Shown here one piece after another: positions 1-12,990 of a DNA stretch of 64,000 nt (position 1 is the stretch's first letter; each line of letters begins with the position of its first letter). Where the stretch lies: positions 21,748,001 to 21,812,000 of the forward strand of contig JAMPIT010000059.1 of the NCBI GenBank assembly GCA_026261815.1, in the 5' to 3' direction. The DNA comes from Monarcha castaneiventris obscurior (taxonomy: Eukaryota; Chordata; Aves; Passeriformes; Monarchidae). The position numbers were made by a program, and so were the translations under genes. The notes under the pieces were generated by a model. It searched no databases. It had not been told where the DNA came from and saw only the letters and a list, made by a program, of their open reading frames with translations.

Positions 1-3000
1 CACTCACAAATTGAACAAGTGTTTTGGGTTTTTTCCATGTGTGCCATCTTCTTTTACTTTTTAAGTACTTGCTAATTGGAAAACTCATTAATTTGGGTCT
101 CTTAAATTCTCCACCATGGAGATATTAAAAAGGCATTTAATTGTGCTAAAGGAAGCAATATCTGTATCAGAGAACTTTTTTCTGCCTCTAATTCAGGAGC
201 TAATTCAGCTTATCTTTTTATCCCTGTATATCAAGGGTGATATTTTTACATGACTACCATTCTCTGAATATATGTTAAAGGGTAATAGGGAAAAGCCTTG
301 TTTTGTGTGTGCTTTTCCCTGAACTATGTATCTATTACATAAAAAATACAGGACAAGTTATGAATTACTTCTTGGATATGTTGCAAATGTTCTGTCCTTA
401 CTTTTTTCCTGTGACTTGCCTTTCTGCCAAAACCACTATCAGTTTGATTGATTTCAGGAAGGGGAAAGTTTTAATCCTGAAGTGAGATATTTTAAAAGAA
501 AGGCTGAATTGTAAAAAAAACACCAAAGCAAAACAAACCAAAAACCTAAGTGCAAAACCCAAAAACCTATCCCAACTGCCAGACCAAGGTGATTGTATTG
601 TCCTATCATAATGAGCTTTCTGGCTGTCAGTGCATGGCCAGCTTTTGTCAGAAGCCAGGGAGTTTGCAAGTGAGCAGTCAGGAGATTTCTAATGCACAAA
701 TGATGGGGGCAGGAGGGCTGAGCAATGACCATAAATAACTCCTTTAATGTTGGATTTTCAAGAGTTTTGTTCTGGGCTGCCTAAACATAATGGTAGTGTT
801 TGCTCTAGCTTTACTGAAATTAATTTGTTTGGCATTAGTGTGGCCGTTGTTAAGTGTTTTCCTAACAATATAAATTAAATCTGTATGAACAAAAGCATTT
901 ATCTGTGAGCAGAGTTGTTTTATGCTTTTTATAAGACCTGACTTGAAGCAGTCGGCATCTGAGATGCTGACAAAGAGGCACTTTCTGCATCCCCCCTTGG
1001 TTTGCTGTGGCCACGTAATGGGGCTGTGGCTACGTAAACAGTTGAGATGTCAGTCTTCTCTCTTGCTTTCTGCAAAGAAAATCCAAACCATCTGTCTTTT
1101 TTTGGTGCCTTTATTATGCTTGTACTAAAGATAGCAAAACTGCTTTGTTTTAAGATTAAAGCAGATGTACACAGGCTGCCATATTAATTTCTTTTGTAAG
1201 GGAACACAGTTCAGCTGTTCACAAAACATGGGAAGGAATTCAGGCAGCATCATGCCAAAAAACAACGACAACAATGAATCTGCAGCTCTGTGATGAACAA
1301 GCTTGTCACTTCAGTTGTTCCCCTGTTCCTAAATTCCCTTGGATGTGAGGCTGGTCTCATTGTTCAGCATTGTTGGTGTTTTTAGGAACATATGGTTTAG
1401 GTTAAGCACAATTACGTGCCGGGATACTTTGCTCTGCAACAGGGCACTGCTCAGTTTTGCTCTGGTGAAGCTTTGTACCTTACAGTGCAAATAAATGGTG
1501 GATGGACACAGAGATTTTTACTTGGAGAGGATGAGTTGAGCAAAATACAAGTGGCCTGGAGTGCCCTCTTTTTTATGATACAGATTTTTTAATTTTAATA
1601 TTCTTTTTTTTTAATTTAAAACTCAAATGACTGGATAATTCTGGACAAGATTTTACACAATGAGGGTTTCTGACAAAATGCAAGTGGATGTGCAAGCACC
1701 ATTTTAAAAAGTATTGATTAGCAGTAAGCAGAGGCCACTCTCTCTCTCCTTTACAGTCAGCCACCTGGCAGCCACTGTTTGGCAGAGCCCATGGGCTGGG
1801 CAGCAGGTGTGGTGAGGTGAGGTGATGAATCTGTAGGAAAGGAGCCTGTGTCCACTGGCAGCTCCTCTGGGGAAGGCTACAGTGCCTCTGGCTGCATAGT
1901 GCTGGTTCTGCAGATGGAAAGCTCATTTGATCTTTGCCCTATCCTGTGGTCACTCAAGTAGTTCCTGAAATCTGCATTACCTCTGTGTACCGGAGAAATG
2001 AAGAAACAAAGGGGGATCTTCTGCAGCACCAGGTACCCTTCACTCTACAAGTTAACTTTAAACAAACTAACTCTGGGCAGCCAGGCTGGTGTTTCAATGG
2101 CAGATCACTTTCAAGGCTTGATGTCTGAAATACTGTTTGAAAGATGCAGTACTTCTTGCAGAGCTTCACGTTCTTTTAGCAGACAGCACAGGAGCTTCCC
2201 GTTGGGATAAGATGTATCACTGCACCTTTGGGAGCCTCATGGCATTTGTATTCTTGGAACATTTCAAAGTGACTTGTTTAAAAACATCAAGTGTTCTCAT
2301 GAGAACGCTATCAGAGCAAGATTTCCCCTAAAGCATTTCTGCAGTGTGATAATAAACTCTTTCAATGTTAGCTGCAAAAGGAACTTTAAGCGCTCTTTCA
2401 TAGTGGTGCTTTTATTTATGCTAAACCAGGGGAAGAAAATGTTAGTGTAGGTCATGTGCCTCCTCCTCGTCCAGCACTCTTTATTTTGTAAAACAAGCCA
2501 GGTCCTGTTTAGCATACACATGGTGGAGCTGAGAGACGATTTAAGGAGATTTATCTACCCAAGCTGACTTAACCAAGGACAATCACAAAATATACATGGA
2601 GAAAACCTCTCTGTGTTGCAGAGTCATGCTCTGGAGAGTTCAGAAATGCTGCTGGGCCTCCTTTTGCACTGTAGAAAAAGCAGTGTGCTGCCCCTCTGCA
2701 GCTGGGGGATTGTGGCACACACTGGAGAGGAGAGGGACCTGTACGGGGGGAGTGGTATCAGTAGTCTCTAAGCGGCCTCTGGATGTTGTGGAGTTACAAG
2801 GATGTGTACATATGAGGGTAGAAGTAAAAGGTGCCTCCTCAAAGTGCCCTAGTAGTCTTCCTTGTTCATTTTTTTGCTTGTTTGGGGGGTACTCTTTGTG
2901 CCTCCTACCTGCCCTTTGTTCTGTCTTCCATGCATGGGCTCCTGTGCTTTTACTTTGTTTGGTCTGTCCAGGCTTCTGCTTCAGATTCAGTTCCCATTCA

Positions 3001-6000
3001 TCATTCAGGCTGCTCATCCATCCGTGCAGCCTTGCTCCCTGCTTTTCTCTCCGGCACACGAGTACACGTGTGCACACCCCGGCACGTCAGGGCACGGGGC
3101 CAGCAGCTGGTTCCTGGGGCTGGGAGCATGGGGTCTCTCCGGGTGGGTGCTGGCCGGGCCCCCTGCACTCCGCTGTGAGGAGCAGGGCAGCAGGAGGACC
3201 TCACTGTACACCCAGCAAACCTCAGCAAAGCACAAAGCCTCCCACAGCCTCCTTCGGCTCACGAGGAGCACAAGGGCTGGGTGACCTTCTCGTCCTCCGT
3301 TCCTTCGCAGGCTTTGGTCAGGGATACCATGAGTAGCACCATGTTGGAGCTGCCAAGGGAAGCTCCAGGAGGTCTTGCTCAGCAGCATCTAGAGCATGCC
3401 AAGGGCAGGAGGCTTTTCCCAAGGTGTTTGGCTGCTAAATGTCTTGAGGGTCTGCTGAAGGCTCGCTGTGTGATTTTTCTCCAGTGATTTGTAACTTTGT
3501 AGAGCGGATGACTTTTACAGGAAAGATAAAATCTTGCCTCTTGGAAATGGTTGTTCCCTTTTTAAATTAATATTGCCTCTCCAAAGAATGGCTTGGTAGA
3601 ATGTTCATGTATCAAATCACCAGAGTTATTGTAGGCCTGAATGACCCAAAAGTACTGTTTTGCCTATGGTGATGAAATAAGCTACTTTGAAAAAAATGCA
3701 TTTACTTACATAGTAAGATGTGTACCTGCCACTGAGTACGTTGTCCAAAGCTTTCCACGTGTAACAGAATTGGGAAACTGATTTGGAAAGGGAGCAACCT
3801 TCATAGGTTGAAGTGACACAAGCCTATAATAAAAGTAATTACATGTATTTTACTACTGATTATTTCTCTCTTGAAAGTGTGTTTTTTCACTAGCATCAGC
3901 AAGGAGTTCTAATTAGAAGTAAATAATAAAATCTGTTCCGTTATTATTGCTGCTTTCAGGCAGGCATTTAATATACATTGAAATCTGTTGGTCAGACTTC
4001 ATTGGCATTATCATTACTGGCTTAAATGCAATTACAGAGAGTTTCCGTCACCACAAGATTTGCCCAGGAAATGTAAAGTTCTGACAAGGATACTTCAAGG
4101 TCTGCTAGGCATTTGAGATATGTTAATGTTTTTCACATGTCCTCAGTGGGGGGGAAGAGAGGGCAGTATTACTGCGTGATCAGGAAAGCAACAGGAGCGT
4201 GACAAAGGCTTGGTGAGTCCAGCACACGAGCATGTACTTCTAGGAAGAATGTGATCACTGCACCGAGTCTGTACATGAACAAAACCCTTGATGTGGGTAC
4301 AGGCTGCAGCCGGCAAAGACTGTGCAGAAGGTGAAGGGGAGGCCAAGAAGCAGAAGGCTGCTGGGGATCCATGTTTTCTTAAGCAGTACCCTTGGTTTTC
4401 TTCTGGGTTGTTTTTCTGGGCATTTTTAAAAATGCTTGCCCTACATTCCCTGTGTGTGACTGTGTTAACAGATCAGACCAGACGCTGCTGTGAATATTCA
4501 ATTACTCCAAATTGGTTGCTGATCTCTTTTAATCCCAAGCATGCTGACAGTGTATGTATCAAATGCATTTGTTGACATTTCTGAAATGAGCAGGGCTGTT
4601 GCAATGCAGTGCAGTATCTTAATGCCCCTAATAGGCTGATACAGCTCTTCTGGAAAGTATTGTCATGTGTACAGGTGTTGTATAGATGATGGAATGGGGA
4701 AATGTGTGTAGGTGCTCACACAGATATAGGTGTACTGTTTCTTAAAAACACTGGACTGAGAATGTGTTTACTCTGCATCACATGCAGGTCCATATCTGTA
4801 GGAGAAACAGTGGACAACAGCAGCCTACAGAAGTTTTCTAAGTGAAGGCTTGATTTTTCAGTTTTAGCGTCACGCTGATGCTAGATTAAAGCAAAACCGA
4901 GGCCTTGGCTAAAGAAAACACAGTCAGGTAGACTAGTATTCGACTTGCAGTATTGATAAGCTCCACAGATGCACTTTGAAAAGTCCTTGAACATCACTAC
5001 TTGAGTCAGTGCTGTTTGAATATGAAATCCTTAAATCTAACTCTCCACAAGCTGAACAAACAGCTCACTGTACCTTATGTCCTTAGACCAGATTAGGCAG
5101 CTTGAAGTCGACAAAGATTCAGACACCACAGAGATTCAGAGTTGTGGAAGCTGCTCTCGAGTCATGCATTTTTTGCATAACTTTTAACCTGTGCACAACG
5201 TGATGTACTTACCAGTTTTAGTGTGGACGTTATGTAAATACTAAGCACCTTATCACATGTGGTTCAAGGTTAGAGTTACAAGCAGTGCTTCCTCTATTTA
5301 TGTATGAAAATGGAAAAAAAAGTCTTATTAGAAGTGGGTAATTGAACAGCAAACTGGGGACAAGCATTGCCACACTTAGGCTTGTAAAACAAACTCATCT
5401 TTGAAGTGATAGCAATAGGAAACAGTAGACATTTCTCCTTGGTCAAGAAATTTCTAAAGGGACAGACTAATTTTTATAATGGAAGACGAAATTTACTTTT
5501 AAGGAAGCTGTTGGAACCTGGTTCCAGGTTTTCTCAACACTGGTAAGTGGTATCTTAAGCTGCCAGCACCCATGAATTAATGGTGCTAGATTTTGCCATG
5601 TGAAAGGGAGTCCAGTCAGCCTCTATCCCTTACATAGCACAGGTTTTACTTCTGGTTTTAATTTGCATTTGGGATTATGTGTCACTGATCTAAATACACT
5701 AGAAGGAGTGTTACTCTGAAAACATTGTCCTGTCACCTCCACAGTAGCTCAAGTGTGGAGGGATGTGAAGTAGTAGGTCCTGCATTTGCAGCAGGACACA
5801 GCAGAAGCGGGTGAGTTGCTGGCTGAGGTGACCCTTCTCCCAATCTTAGCATTAACTTTTCTTCTTGGCAGGCATAAGGGGCAATCAAACACAAGTTGCA
5901 TAAGGAGAAGTAGCTACCCTCGGTATTTTCAGACTTACTGCTCCAAAATACACTTGCCTTTTGGAAGAATTTGTGAGAGTATGGAAAACCGGAAAAAAAA

Positions 6001-9000
6001 TCTGGATGCTAAGCTAGTAGTTTCATCTATCCCTGTAATTAAGCTCTGAGCACTTGTAGCTTTGTTGAATCTCTGTTTTATCTGAAGCTAATTTAGTTCC
6101 CAATCTGGCAGGAACTGTCCCCTTAATGTCCATTTTTCCTTACCCTGCTTGGCACAGTGCATGCTTTCCAGAGACCAGCGTGTGACTTCTGTCTGGTGAA
6201 GGCACCCCTACTGTGCTGATGTAGTTCTTGAATTATATAGCTACCAGCATGCACATCCCTAGAGTGAGTAACAGCTCTTTGCAGTTACATTTGTAAATAT
6301 TTACATCCATTTCCCTCCCACTTGGTAAAGCACTCCATTTTTGTACAGTACAAAGTGCTTTGTATACAGAAAAAAACACATTGTTTAGTTGGTTGGGTTT
6401 GTTTTGAGGGGGCGTTATGTTTATTTAACAGATGGCCAAACGAGTTGCAGCATGCATTTTGCGGGGTAGTCCTGCTTTCATCCAGTTTCACAGCTGGGCT
6501 GGCAGATTTATGACGAGGTGATGGACTTCTCCAAGGTCAGACACTGAATCAGTGGTTGGGTAGAACCTCGGGTCCTGCTGACTCCAGCGCTTTGTTTAAA
6601 AGTTCCAGCACACAGCTCTGGCTTTGCAAATTAATGCAGCAAATAAACCAAACTTATCCTCAGCCCTGCAGTTAATTTCAATAAACAAATTTTATGGGGG
6701 CTGTTATGCTTATTTAAAATGAGCTTGATTGGTACTGATAGGCTCAGTCATGTCCTTACAGTAGCGGGGAATTCTGGAAATTATTGTGGTGATTCTTTTT
6801 CACTCGTTTGAAAGGCTTGAGTGCTTAAACCCACAGATTTAATACAAGTAAATGTGTGCATCAGCTACTGCTGTTTTATCTTTGTTGCAGCGCAGGAACA
6901 CGTGAAGATCCTCATCCATTGTTACACCACTGTACCAAGTAGGGCATAAAAGCAAAAGTCACAAACTTGTGGTGCCAGAACAGTTGGAACCCTCATGGAA
7001 GGTTTAGGCTGGCATCCTGCCGTGTTGCAGTCAGGTAGGGTGAGCTGCAGCAGTGAGGATGGCTGGGGCTCCTGCAGCCAGCCCAGGCAGCAGCTTGTAA
7101 GGAGCAAGTGCCTCCCTGGCATTTTCCTTTACAGGAACAAGCAGTATGGCCACACATGTCATCAGAAGGGCTGGCTCTTGCTCCCCCGGACTTGCAGGAG
7201 AGAGATTCCTTGGGTTTAGAGCTCTCTCCAGGTTTTTTATGCTTGTGATTTTAACTGTTTCCAGCATTTATAAAGATGGCAGGTTCCGGCTGCTGCCTTC
7301 AGCCTAGGGCACCACAGGATGCTCGGTGACTGAGGTGAGTTTGTGAATACTGTTTGCTAATTTCCAGTTATGAAACTTAAGAAGCACTCTGCATTTCTGT
7401 TAGACAAAAGGATTATGAGTTTACCACAGGAAAAACAGTTAGTGTCTGTGTCAGCACAGGATTGCCAACAGCAGAGCATCTTGCTATGTTGTCCTGACAC
7501 GTCTGCCACGTTTGGAGTCACCCAGAGTGGTGGGACTTCCATGATTTGGCAGCATCAATTCTGAATTCCTTCCTTTTTGTTACTTCATCTGAATTCACAC
7601 CTGACTATCCATGTCTGAATGTGCAAGGCCTAATGAATAAAGTCTGGAAAATGTAGCAATGAAATTATTTTTTAACTGTTTTGGTTTGGATTTTTTTTTT
7701 TTTTATTTTTTTTTTTTTACTTTCTCAGTAAGCTGTATTTTGAACAGGCATGTGGTTTAATTTAATTTTCTCATCAAAATGTGCTGTTACCAACTTCAGG
7801 TCTTAAAACTTTTCCTTTGTTATGTATTGACTGCAGTATTCCTGGAGCACTTCTTTGTGATTTTATTTTTTGTCTTCTACATATGGATGCAAATGGCTAT
7901 ATTCAATTCATTTCTTTTATGATAAATGGGTTTTGGCCTTGATTTGAATTCCTCTTATCACTTGTGTCTGCATGCAAAAGTTGGAGCATGTCAGGAAAGC
8001 AAGGTACACTCTCGCTATCTGTCAGATGCAAGGCAAAAATAAAATCTCCAGCTTTATGCATTTAATAGTAAATTAATAGAGATCTTATCATTTGTTAGAG
8101 ATGTATATTACTAACCTCAGCCGAAAACTTGATGTGTGGTAGGAAATCAAGCTAATACTTGCTCCATCCATTAAAAGGAGCAAGCACAGCAAGAGGCCAG
8201 GATAATGAGATGAGTATAAAGGGAGCAATGAATTTTACTATAGTTTTGAAAGCTCGTTATTGAACAACAGGTTTGTGAAGATGCTTGCAAGAAAAGCCAG
8301 CTTTTGCTCTTGGAGTACAAATTGAGTTTGAACTTTCTTTTAAAAGATCTTGAGTCTGTTACAAGTGTATTGAACTACATGGTAGTTGTAAGAGTTTTGG
8401 TCTCTGAACTCATGGAAAACAGTTTCTGGGCATATAAATTTAGTATTAAAAGGCCTGTTATTCACTTCTTGGTTTGTGTTTGAAAATAGGTCTGTGGGTC
8501 TAAAAGAAAAACAAACCCAAACCACCCCCAAACTGCTCTCTTTGTTTTTCTATTTTGTTTGATAAAATTGCAACTTTTTTTTTATAAATAGTCTGAAACA
8601 GGTCTGTAACCATTGGAACATAAGCATTTTTCTTAATAGAAAATACTAAACGAATACACCCCATTACACTTTTCAGCTCCCAGTAGGTTTAGCAGCCATA
8701 AGTGCAGCAGTTCTCTGGCCAGTGCCTGCGCTGATTTTCACGTGTGTGCATTGGGTTTAGCCAGAGATCCTGTTGCCATCCCTGCAGGGTGGATGTAGCC
8801 TGAGGTTGGCGAGGTGAGCATCTAGTGCAGTGAAAGCTGTCTGTCTGATGTGAGCTCAGTGTGTGGTCGCTGGAGTAACCAGAATCTGCACTCCTGGCAG
8901 CCTCTTCCCACTGGAAATAAACATTTACTGGTTGCTGATGTGAATGCGTTTCTCTGCCCAGCAATCTAGCATGAGTGCTTGCTTGAACTTGTCTCAGCAG

Positions 9001-11494
9001 TGGTATCTTCTGAGACCTTTAGACAAGGTGGTAGTGCCTTACTAAGGTTTGAAACTCCTTTGCGTTCCAAGAGTGTCCTGTGCCCTTCCTATGTGGCATA
9101 TTTTGTGCCTCGATAGCTTGAATTGTGGAATCTCGTTTCCTGTGGTCAGTATCCCATTCAGAGCATCTGCCTGTAGTGTTATGCTCCAAGGGCATGTCTC
9201 TCCACTGGTTCAAAACATCTTTCAGAGATCACTGAGTTGACAAGGCTTTGCATGCTAACTCACATTTTGCACCATTGTTTATAAATGGGATTGTCTTTCA
9301 CCCCTACTTTTCTTCCCAGTACTTCCATCTTTCACTTTCTAGGAAGTGGGTTGTGCAAAGTCCAAATAAAAATCTCTGTGTGGGCACTGCTACCCCTGTA
9401 ACTTCAGCTGGTGTAGTAGAGTGGTTTCACTGCAGTGGTGCAGTTGTATGATAGGAAGAACATGCTTGCAGCTAAGTGCTGATTTTCTGGGGGCAAAGTT
9501 GTTCTCAGTTCCTATGCAGGTGGGCAGAAAAATTTCCTTTATGGCCAAGGATCCCAGGCCAGTAAGCATGGTTTGTATCTCAAATGCACATGGAAAAGGG
9601 TCAAGTGATTTCAGAAATAGCTGCTACAACTCAGTTGGAAGGGGTTTGACTTCAATTTGCTGGCACTGTGGTGGAGGGAAGGACCTTTGGACTGCTGGAG
9701 CCCACAGCACCAAGGGAATAATTTTTGAGTTTTATTGCTTTTGTGCGTGTTTTAATTGGATTGAATTGTGCCCCAAGGGGCCTTGAAAAATGTTTTGGCA
9801 GATGTGCTAGCACTTCCCCGGCTGTGAGGACAGCCTGCTAGCCCTGGAACAAGTAACCCCAGTAGCCCCATGAGCAAAAGAAAATTCACTGAAAAAGCAC
9901 CATCAGTGTAATCATGGTGAGGTCGAGGGCCTTGGCTGGGAAAACCTCGTATCTGTGATTCACAGGATGCATCAGCAGGATCTGGTGTAGACCTGTCTTA
10001 ACGGGAGAAGCCTCTGGTGATGAGAAGTGAATTTGTGTGGAGACCAGCAGTTGCTTGCTCTCTGTCAGCAGCCCCACATAGCTGGGTGCTTGAGTTGCCT
10101 TGCAGAAGCAGGAGCAGAAGGAGGGGATCAAAATGAGTGCTTTGATGAGTTGCGTGCCTGGCATGTGCTCTCTTTGGCTTGTCCTCTCCAGAAGTGCATC
10201 CTGGTAGTCCAGGCTGAACCTTCCCCTCTCCAACAGGCTTCCTCTGCCAGTCCCTGGGCTGCAAGTACTGCTTCCCTGCCCAGGAATATGGAGCAGTCTT
10301 TATGGACAGTCTCATGGTAGGGTGGAGATGCTGTCTTTTTGTGCAACATCTGATAAGGGGACCTATTTTGGCCTTGGTCAGATCAGTTAAATCAAACCCT
10401 ATAAAAAATGAAAATTGAAGTCAGGTGCTCTAATTTAGATTGTGGTGGGAACCTGTATAGCTTGCTTTTAGGGATGTTAAATTTCTTCCCAGGAGCTGTT
10501 GAATATTTGATACTAAGATTTTGTGCTTAGGCACCTGAGTTTGAGCCTTTCTTCCCTTTTTTGACCCATTTCCCTCTCGGAAAATTTCAGCTACAAAGAA
10601 ACTCCATTTTGGTGCTTTGGAAACTCACATTTATGCCTGTGTCCTATTTGCAAGTGGTCATTCTCCAGGTATTCTCTCCTGTGGGGTGTTTTTTCTTCGC
10701 ACAGCATAGTAGTGTTTTTGCAGAGAAGCACAAGATGGTGTATTTTCTGTTGAATCTGCAAAGCATGCAAGGCCTTGTAATGGTACTATCAGCAAATTTG
10801 TTGGGTTGACTAAGCTTTTTCAGATGGGTGAAGCCCAGAATTGAGAACTTCCAATATAGCAGTAGTTTTATATTCTTTATAATACAGGGACTCATAAGAA
10901 TAATTTTAAATTTAATTTTAAAATTTTATTTTGAGATTAATTTTTAAATCATACTAGAAAAAAACCATAAGATTTTCTTTTGCCTACCTGTGTTGACCTA
11001 AATGAAGCCTTGGGTGATTCCTCACTGGTGCCTCTGAGGATCTAACTCACTGTTGGTGGGCTTTGCCTTGTTAGCTGTATCTTGTTTGTCAGAGAGTGTG
11101 GTAACAAAAAAGTGTATGAAGATACTTGCGTAAAGATTTCTACTTGAAGCCATGGCAATGCACAATGACAGATAAATAATGGATCTTTTATTTGAATTGT
11201 TGGTAACAGTTACATTTCTCTGAAAGAAGGGAAATTGTATAACTCAGTGGACTCTTCTAGGAAATAGTCTCTTTTACATATTAAATACTTTATATACATT
11301 TGTGTTACAGGGTAAGAAAACTACTTTTAGAGCTGGTGATGCTGTGTGTTTTGCTAGTGAAGGACCTTGCAATACAAATGTTACAGGCTTTTTTTTGTAG
11401 GATCACACATTTTTCATGTTTTGCAGTTGACTTAGAATCATTAAGTTACGTGACACCTGGTGGTGAGTCAGCTCCATATTGCAGGACTGATTTG
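1..11494 (+). other. Non-coding, inferred part of a large upstream MYO10 intron
   Basis: I see no exon of MYO10 or of another gene. Content is AT-rich unique sequence with an A-rich patch near 511-545, a GC-richer patch at about 2600-3480 with chance ORFs on both strands, and a T-tract at 7691-7718. That this is intron rather than upstream flank is an inference: the exon at 29020 begins mid-protein, and mammalian MYO10 is known for very long 5' introns. Confidence 0.7.
7691..7718 (+). repeat. T-tract (28 bases, one A)
   Basis: A run of T interrupted once by A at 7705. No clear retroposed gene is attached to it on either side, so it is listed as simple sequence only. Confidence 0.95.
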
Positions 11495-11670
11495 TCATAG
11501 AATGACGAAATGGCTTGGGTATGAAGGGACCTTAAAGATCCTGTAGTTCCATTTTCCATGCCATGGACAGAGGACACCTTCCACTAGATCAGGCTGCTCA
11601 GGGCGCCATCCAATCTGGTCTTGAACACTTGCAGGGATGGGGCATCCACAGCTTCTCTGGACAACCTGTC
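11495..11670 (-). repeat. CR1-type LINE 3' end fragment
   Basis: Reading the + strand from CATAGAATG through AAGGGACCTTAAAGATC, GGACACCTTCCACTAGATCA and GGGATGGGGCATCCAC gives the reverse complement of the well-known avian CR1 3' end. It is truncated, with no ORF2 remnant, and diverged from the consensus I recall, so it is an old copy. Confidence 0.88.
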
Positions 11671-12876
11671 ACTTCAGCTAACTTCTTTTTATAATCAGTG
11701 GAGATGATAGCTGGGACAGCAACTCTGAAATCACTGATTGCTATGGCTTTCTTATTAATGGGACACATGACCCTCTGCCAAGTGGGCTCAGTTCCCTACC
11801 TTTAGGAGTGTTTGTGGCAATAAAATGACTCCAAATGCTTGCTGGCAATGTTTGTGTGTAGAAGTCCTACTAAAGGAATGCAGTTCTTTCCCCTTCACAT
11901 ATGTGTTCCAACTGTGGCAAGCATAAACAGTTACTCAAAGGCCCAAGTCTGGCCTTCAGTCCAGAGCACTTGACTTTTGGCAAGGCATAATGTCCTTTTT
12001 GGAGTCCACCTGTGCTGCACATGGTGGTGCAATGGGAACCAGTGTTGCCCTGCTGTGTCCACAGATGCACTTTGCTCATTTGCTGCTTCATGAAACATCT
12101 TTCTTTATTGCTGAGGATGTGTTTCCATGATTGCCTTGATATTAAGCAGAACTACAACCACACTTGAACTTGGGTGTTAGGTAGTACCTCTGTTCCACCT
12201 TCATGGAACTGCCCAGATGTGTCTGTTCTGTGGTCTTTACTATCCACACCACTGAGAGCGGATTTCCCTGCATGATGTAAAATGTGATGGTACATGACTG
12301 GAGCCATGGGCTTCATGGCTCTTGGATGAGGACAGTTTAAGTTGGGTATCACAGAACGTCATTAAACCCAGGCTTTAAACATCAGTTGGGCAAGAGTTAA
12401 TTAATTACATTAATCTTGCACAGTAAGTGCCTGTAGAGAAGTTTCCTCTATTAGTTTAAGTTGATATTATGAATAGCAAAAAGCAATATCCAAATGGATG
12501 GTAACAAATGCAAGATACACTTTAGGGGAAAGGAAAGAGATTTGCAGTGTTTCAGGGCTCAGACTTTGCTAAATAGAAACTGAATTTAGGTATTTCTGGT
12601 TTTTTCTATGTTATACAGCTGCTCAGATCAAAAGATCATAGTTGTCTCTAACTTCATAATCTTTGGCTGTAGGATTGAAACATGCTCTTGTTTCTAGAAA
12701 CTTCTGATTTAATCTGCCAGGCTGAAGCTATTAGCAAAAAAATCATGGCATTGTCAGAGCAGGAGAGAGCTTATGTGTGGAACTAAATCACTGGATTTTG
12801 CCAATGAGCATAAGCCTAGGACTCAGTTCTGAAGCATACACAGGCGAGATGGAACAGGCGAGAAAAATAATGAAAT

Positions 12877-12990
12877 AATAGAATCATTTTGGTTGCAAAA
12901 GACCACTCATTGAGTCCAACTGTTAACCCAGCACTGCCATTGCTTGAATCCTGTTAGGTCAGTACTCTCAGGTGAGGTGACATTACCTCA
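12877..12990 (-). repeat. CR1-type LINE fragment, old
   Basis: AATAGAATCATTTTGGTTG, a run close to AAAGACC, and GAGTCCAACTGTTAACCCAG match the CR1 3' end subtype that reads 'AGAATCATTTAGGTTGGAAAAGACC...' in the reverse sense. It is short and diverged; the right edge is uncertain. Confidence 0.72.

Noticed and set aside
511..545. A-rich tract as a possible poly(A) tail of a retrocopy
   Set aside because: The tract is broken by C bases (ACACCAAAGC pattern), and no gene-like sequence or target-site duplication is visible beside it.
2596..3336. 246-codon ATG frame on the + strand, with overlapping frames on both strands
   Set aside because: It lies in a GC-richer intron patch where stops are rare in all frames. 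The Cys/Ser/Leu-rich product shows no domain, and no splice or promoter context supports it.
4288..4575. Possible missing upstream MYO10 exon because of a DCAEG match
   Set aside because: Only five residues resemble the expected N-terminal exon. The surrounding residues differ and there are no fitting splice sites.
5515..5530. Small inverted repeat AACCTGG-TT-CCAGGTT
   Set aside because: Seven-base arms are expected by chance in 64 kb, and nothing in the context suggests a role.
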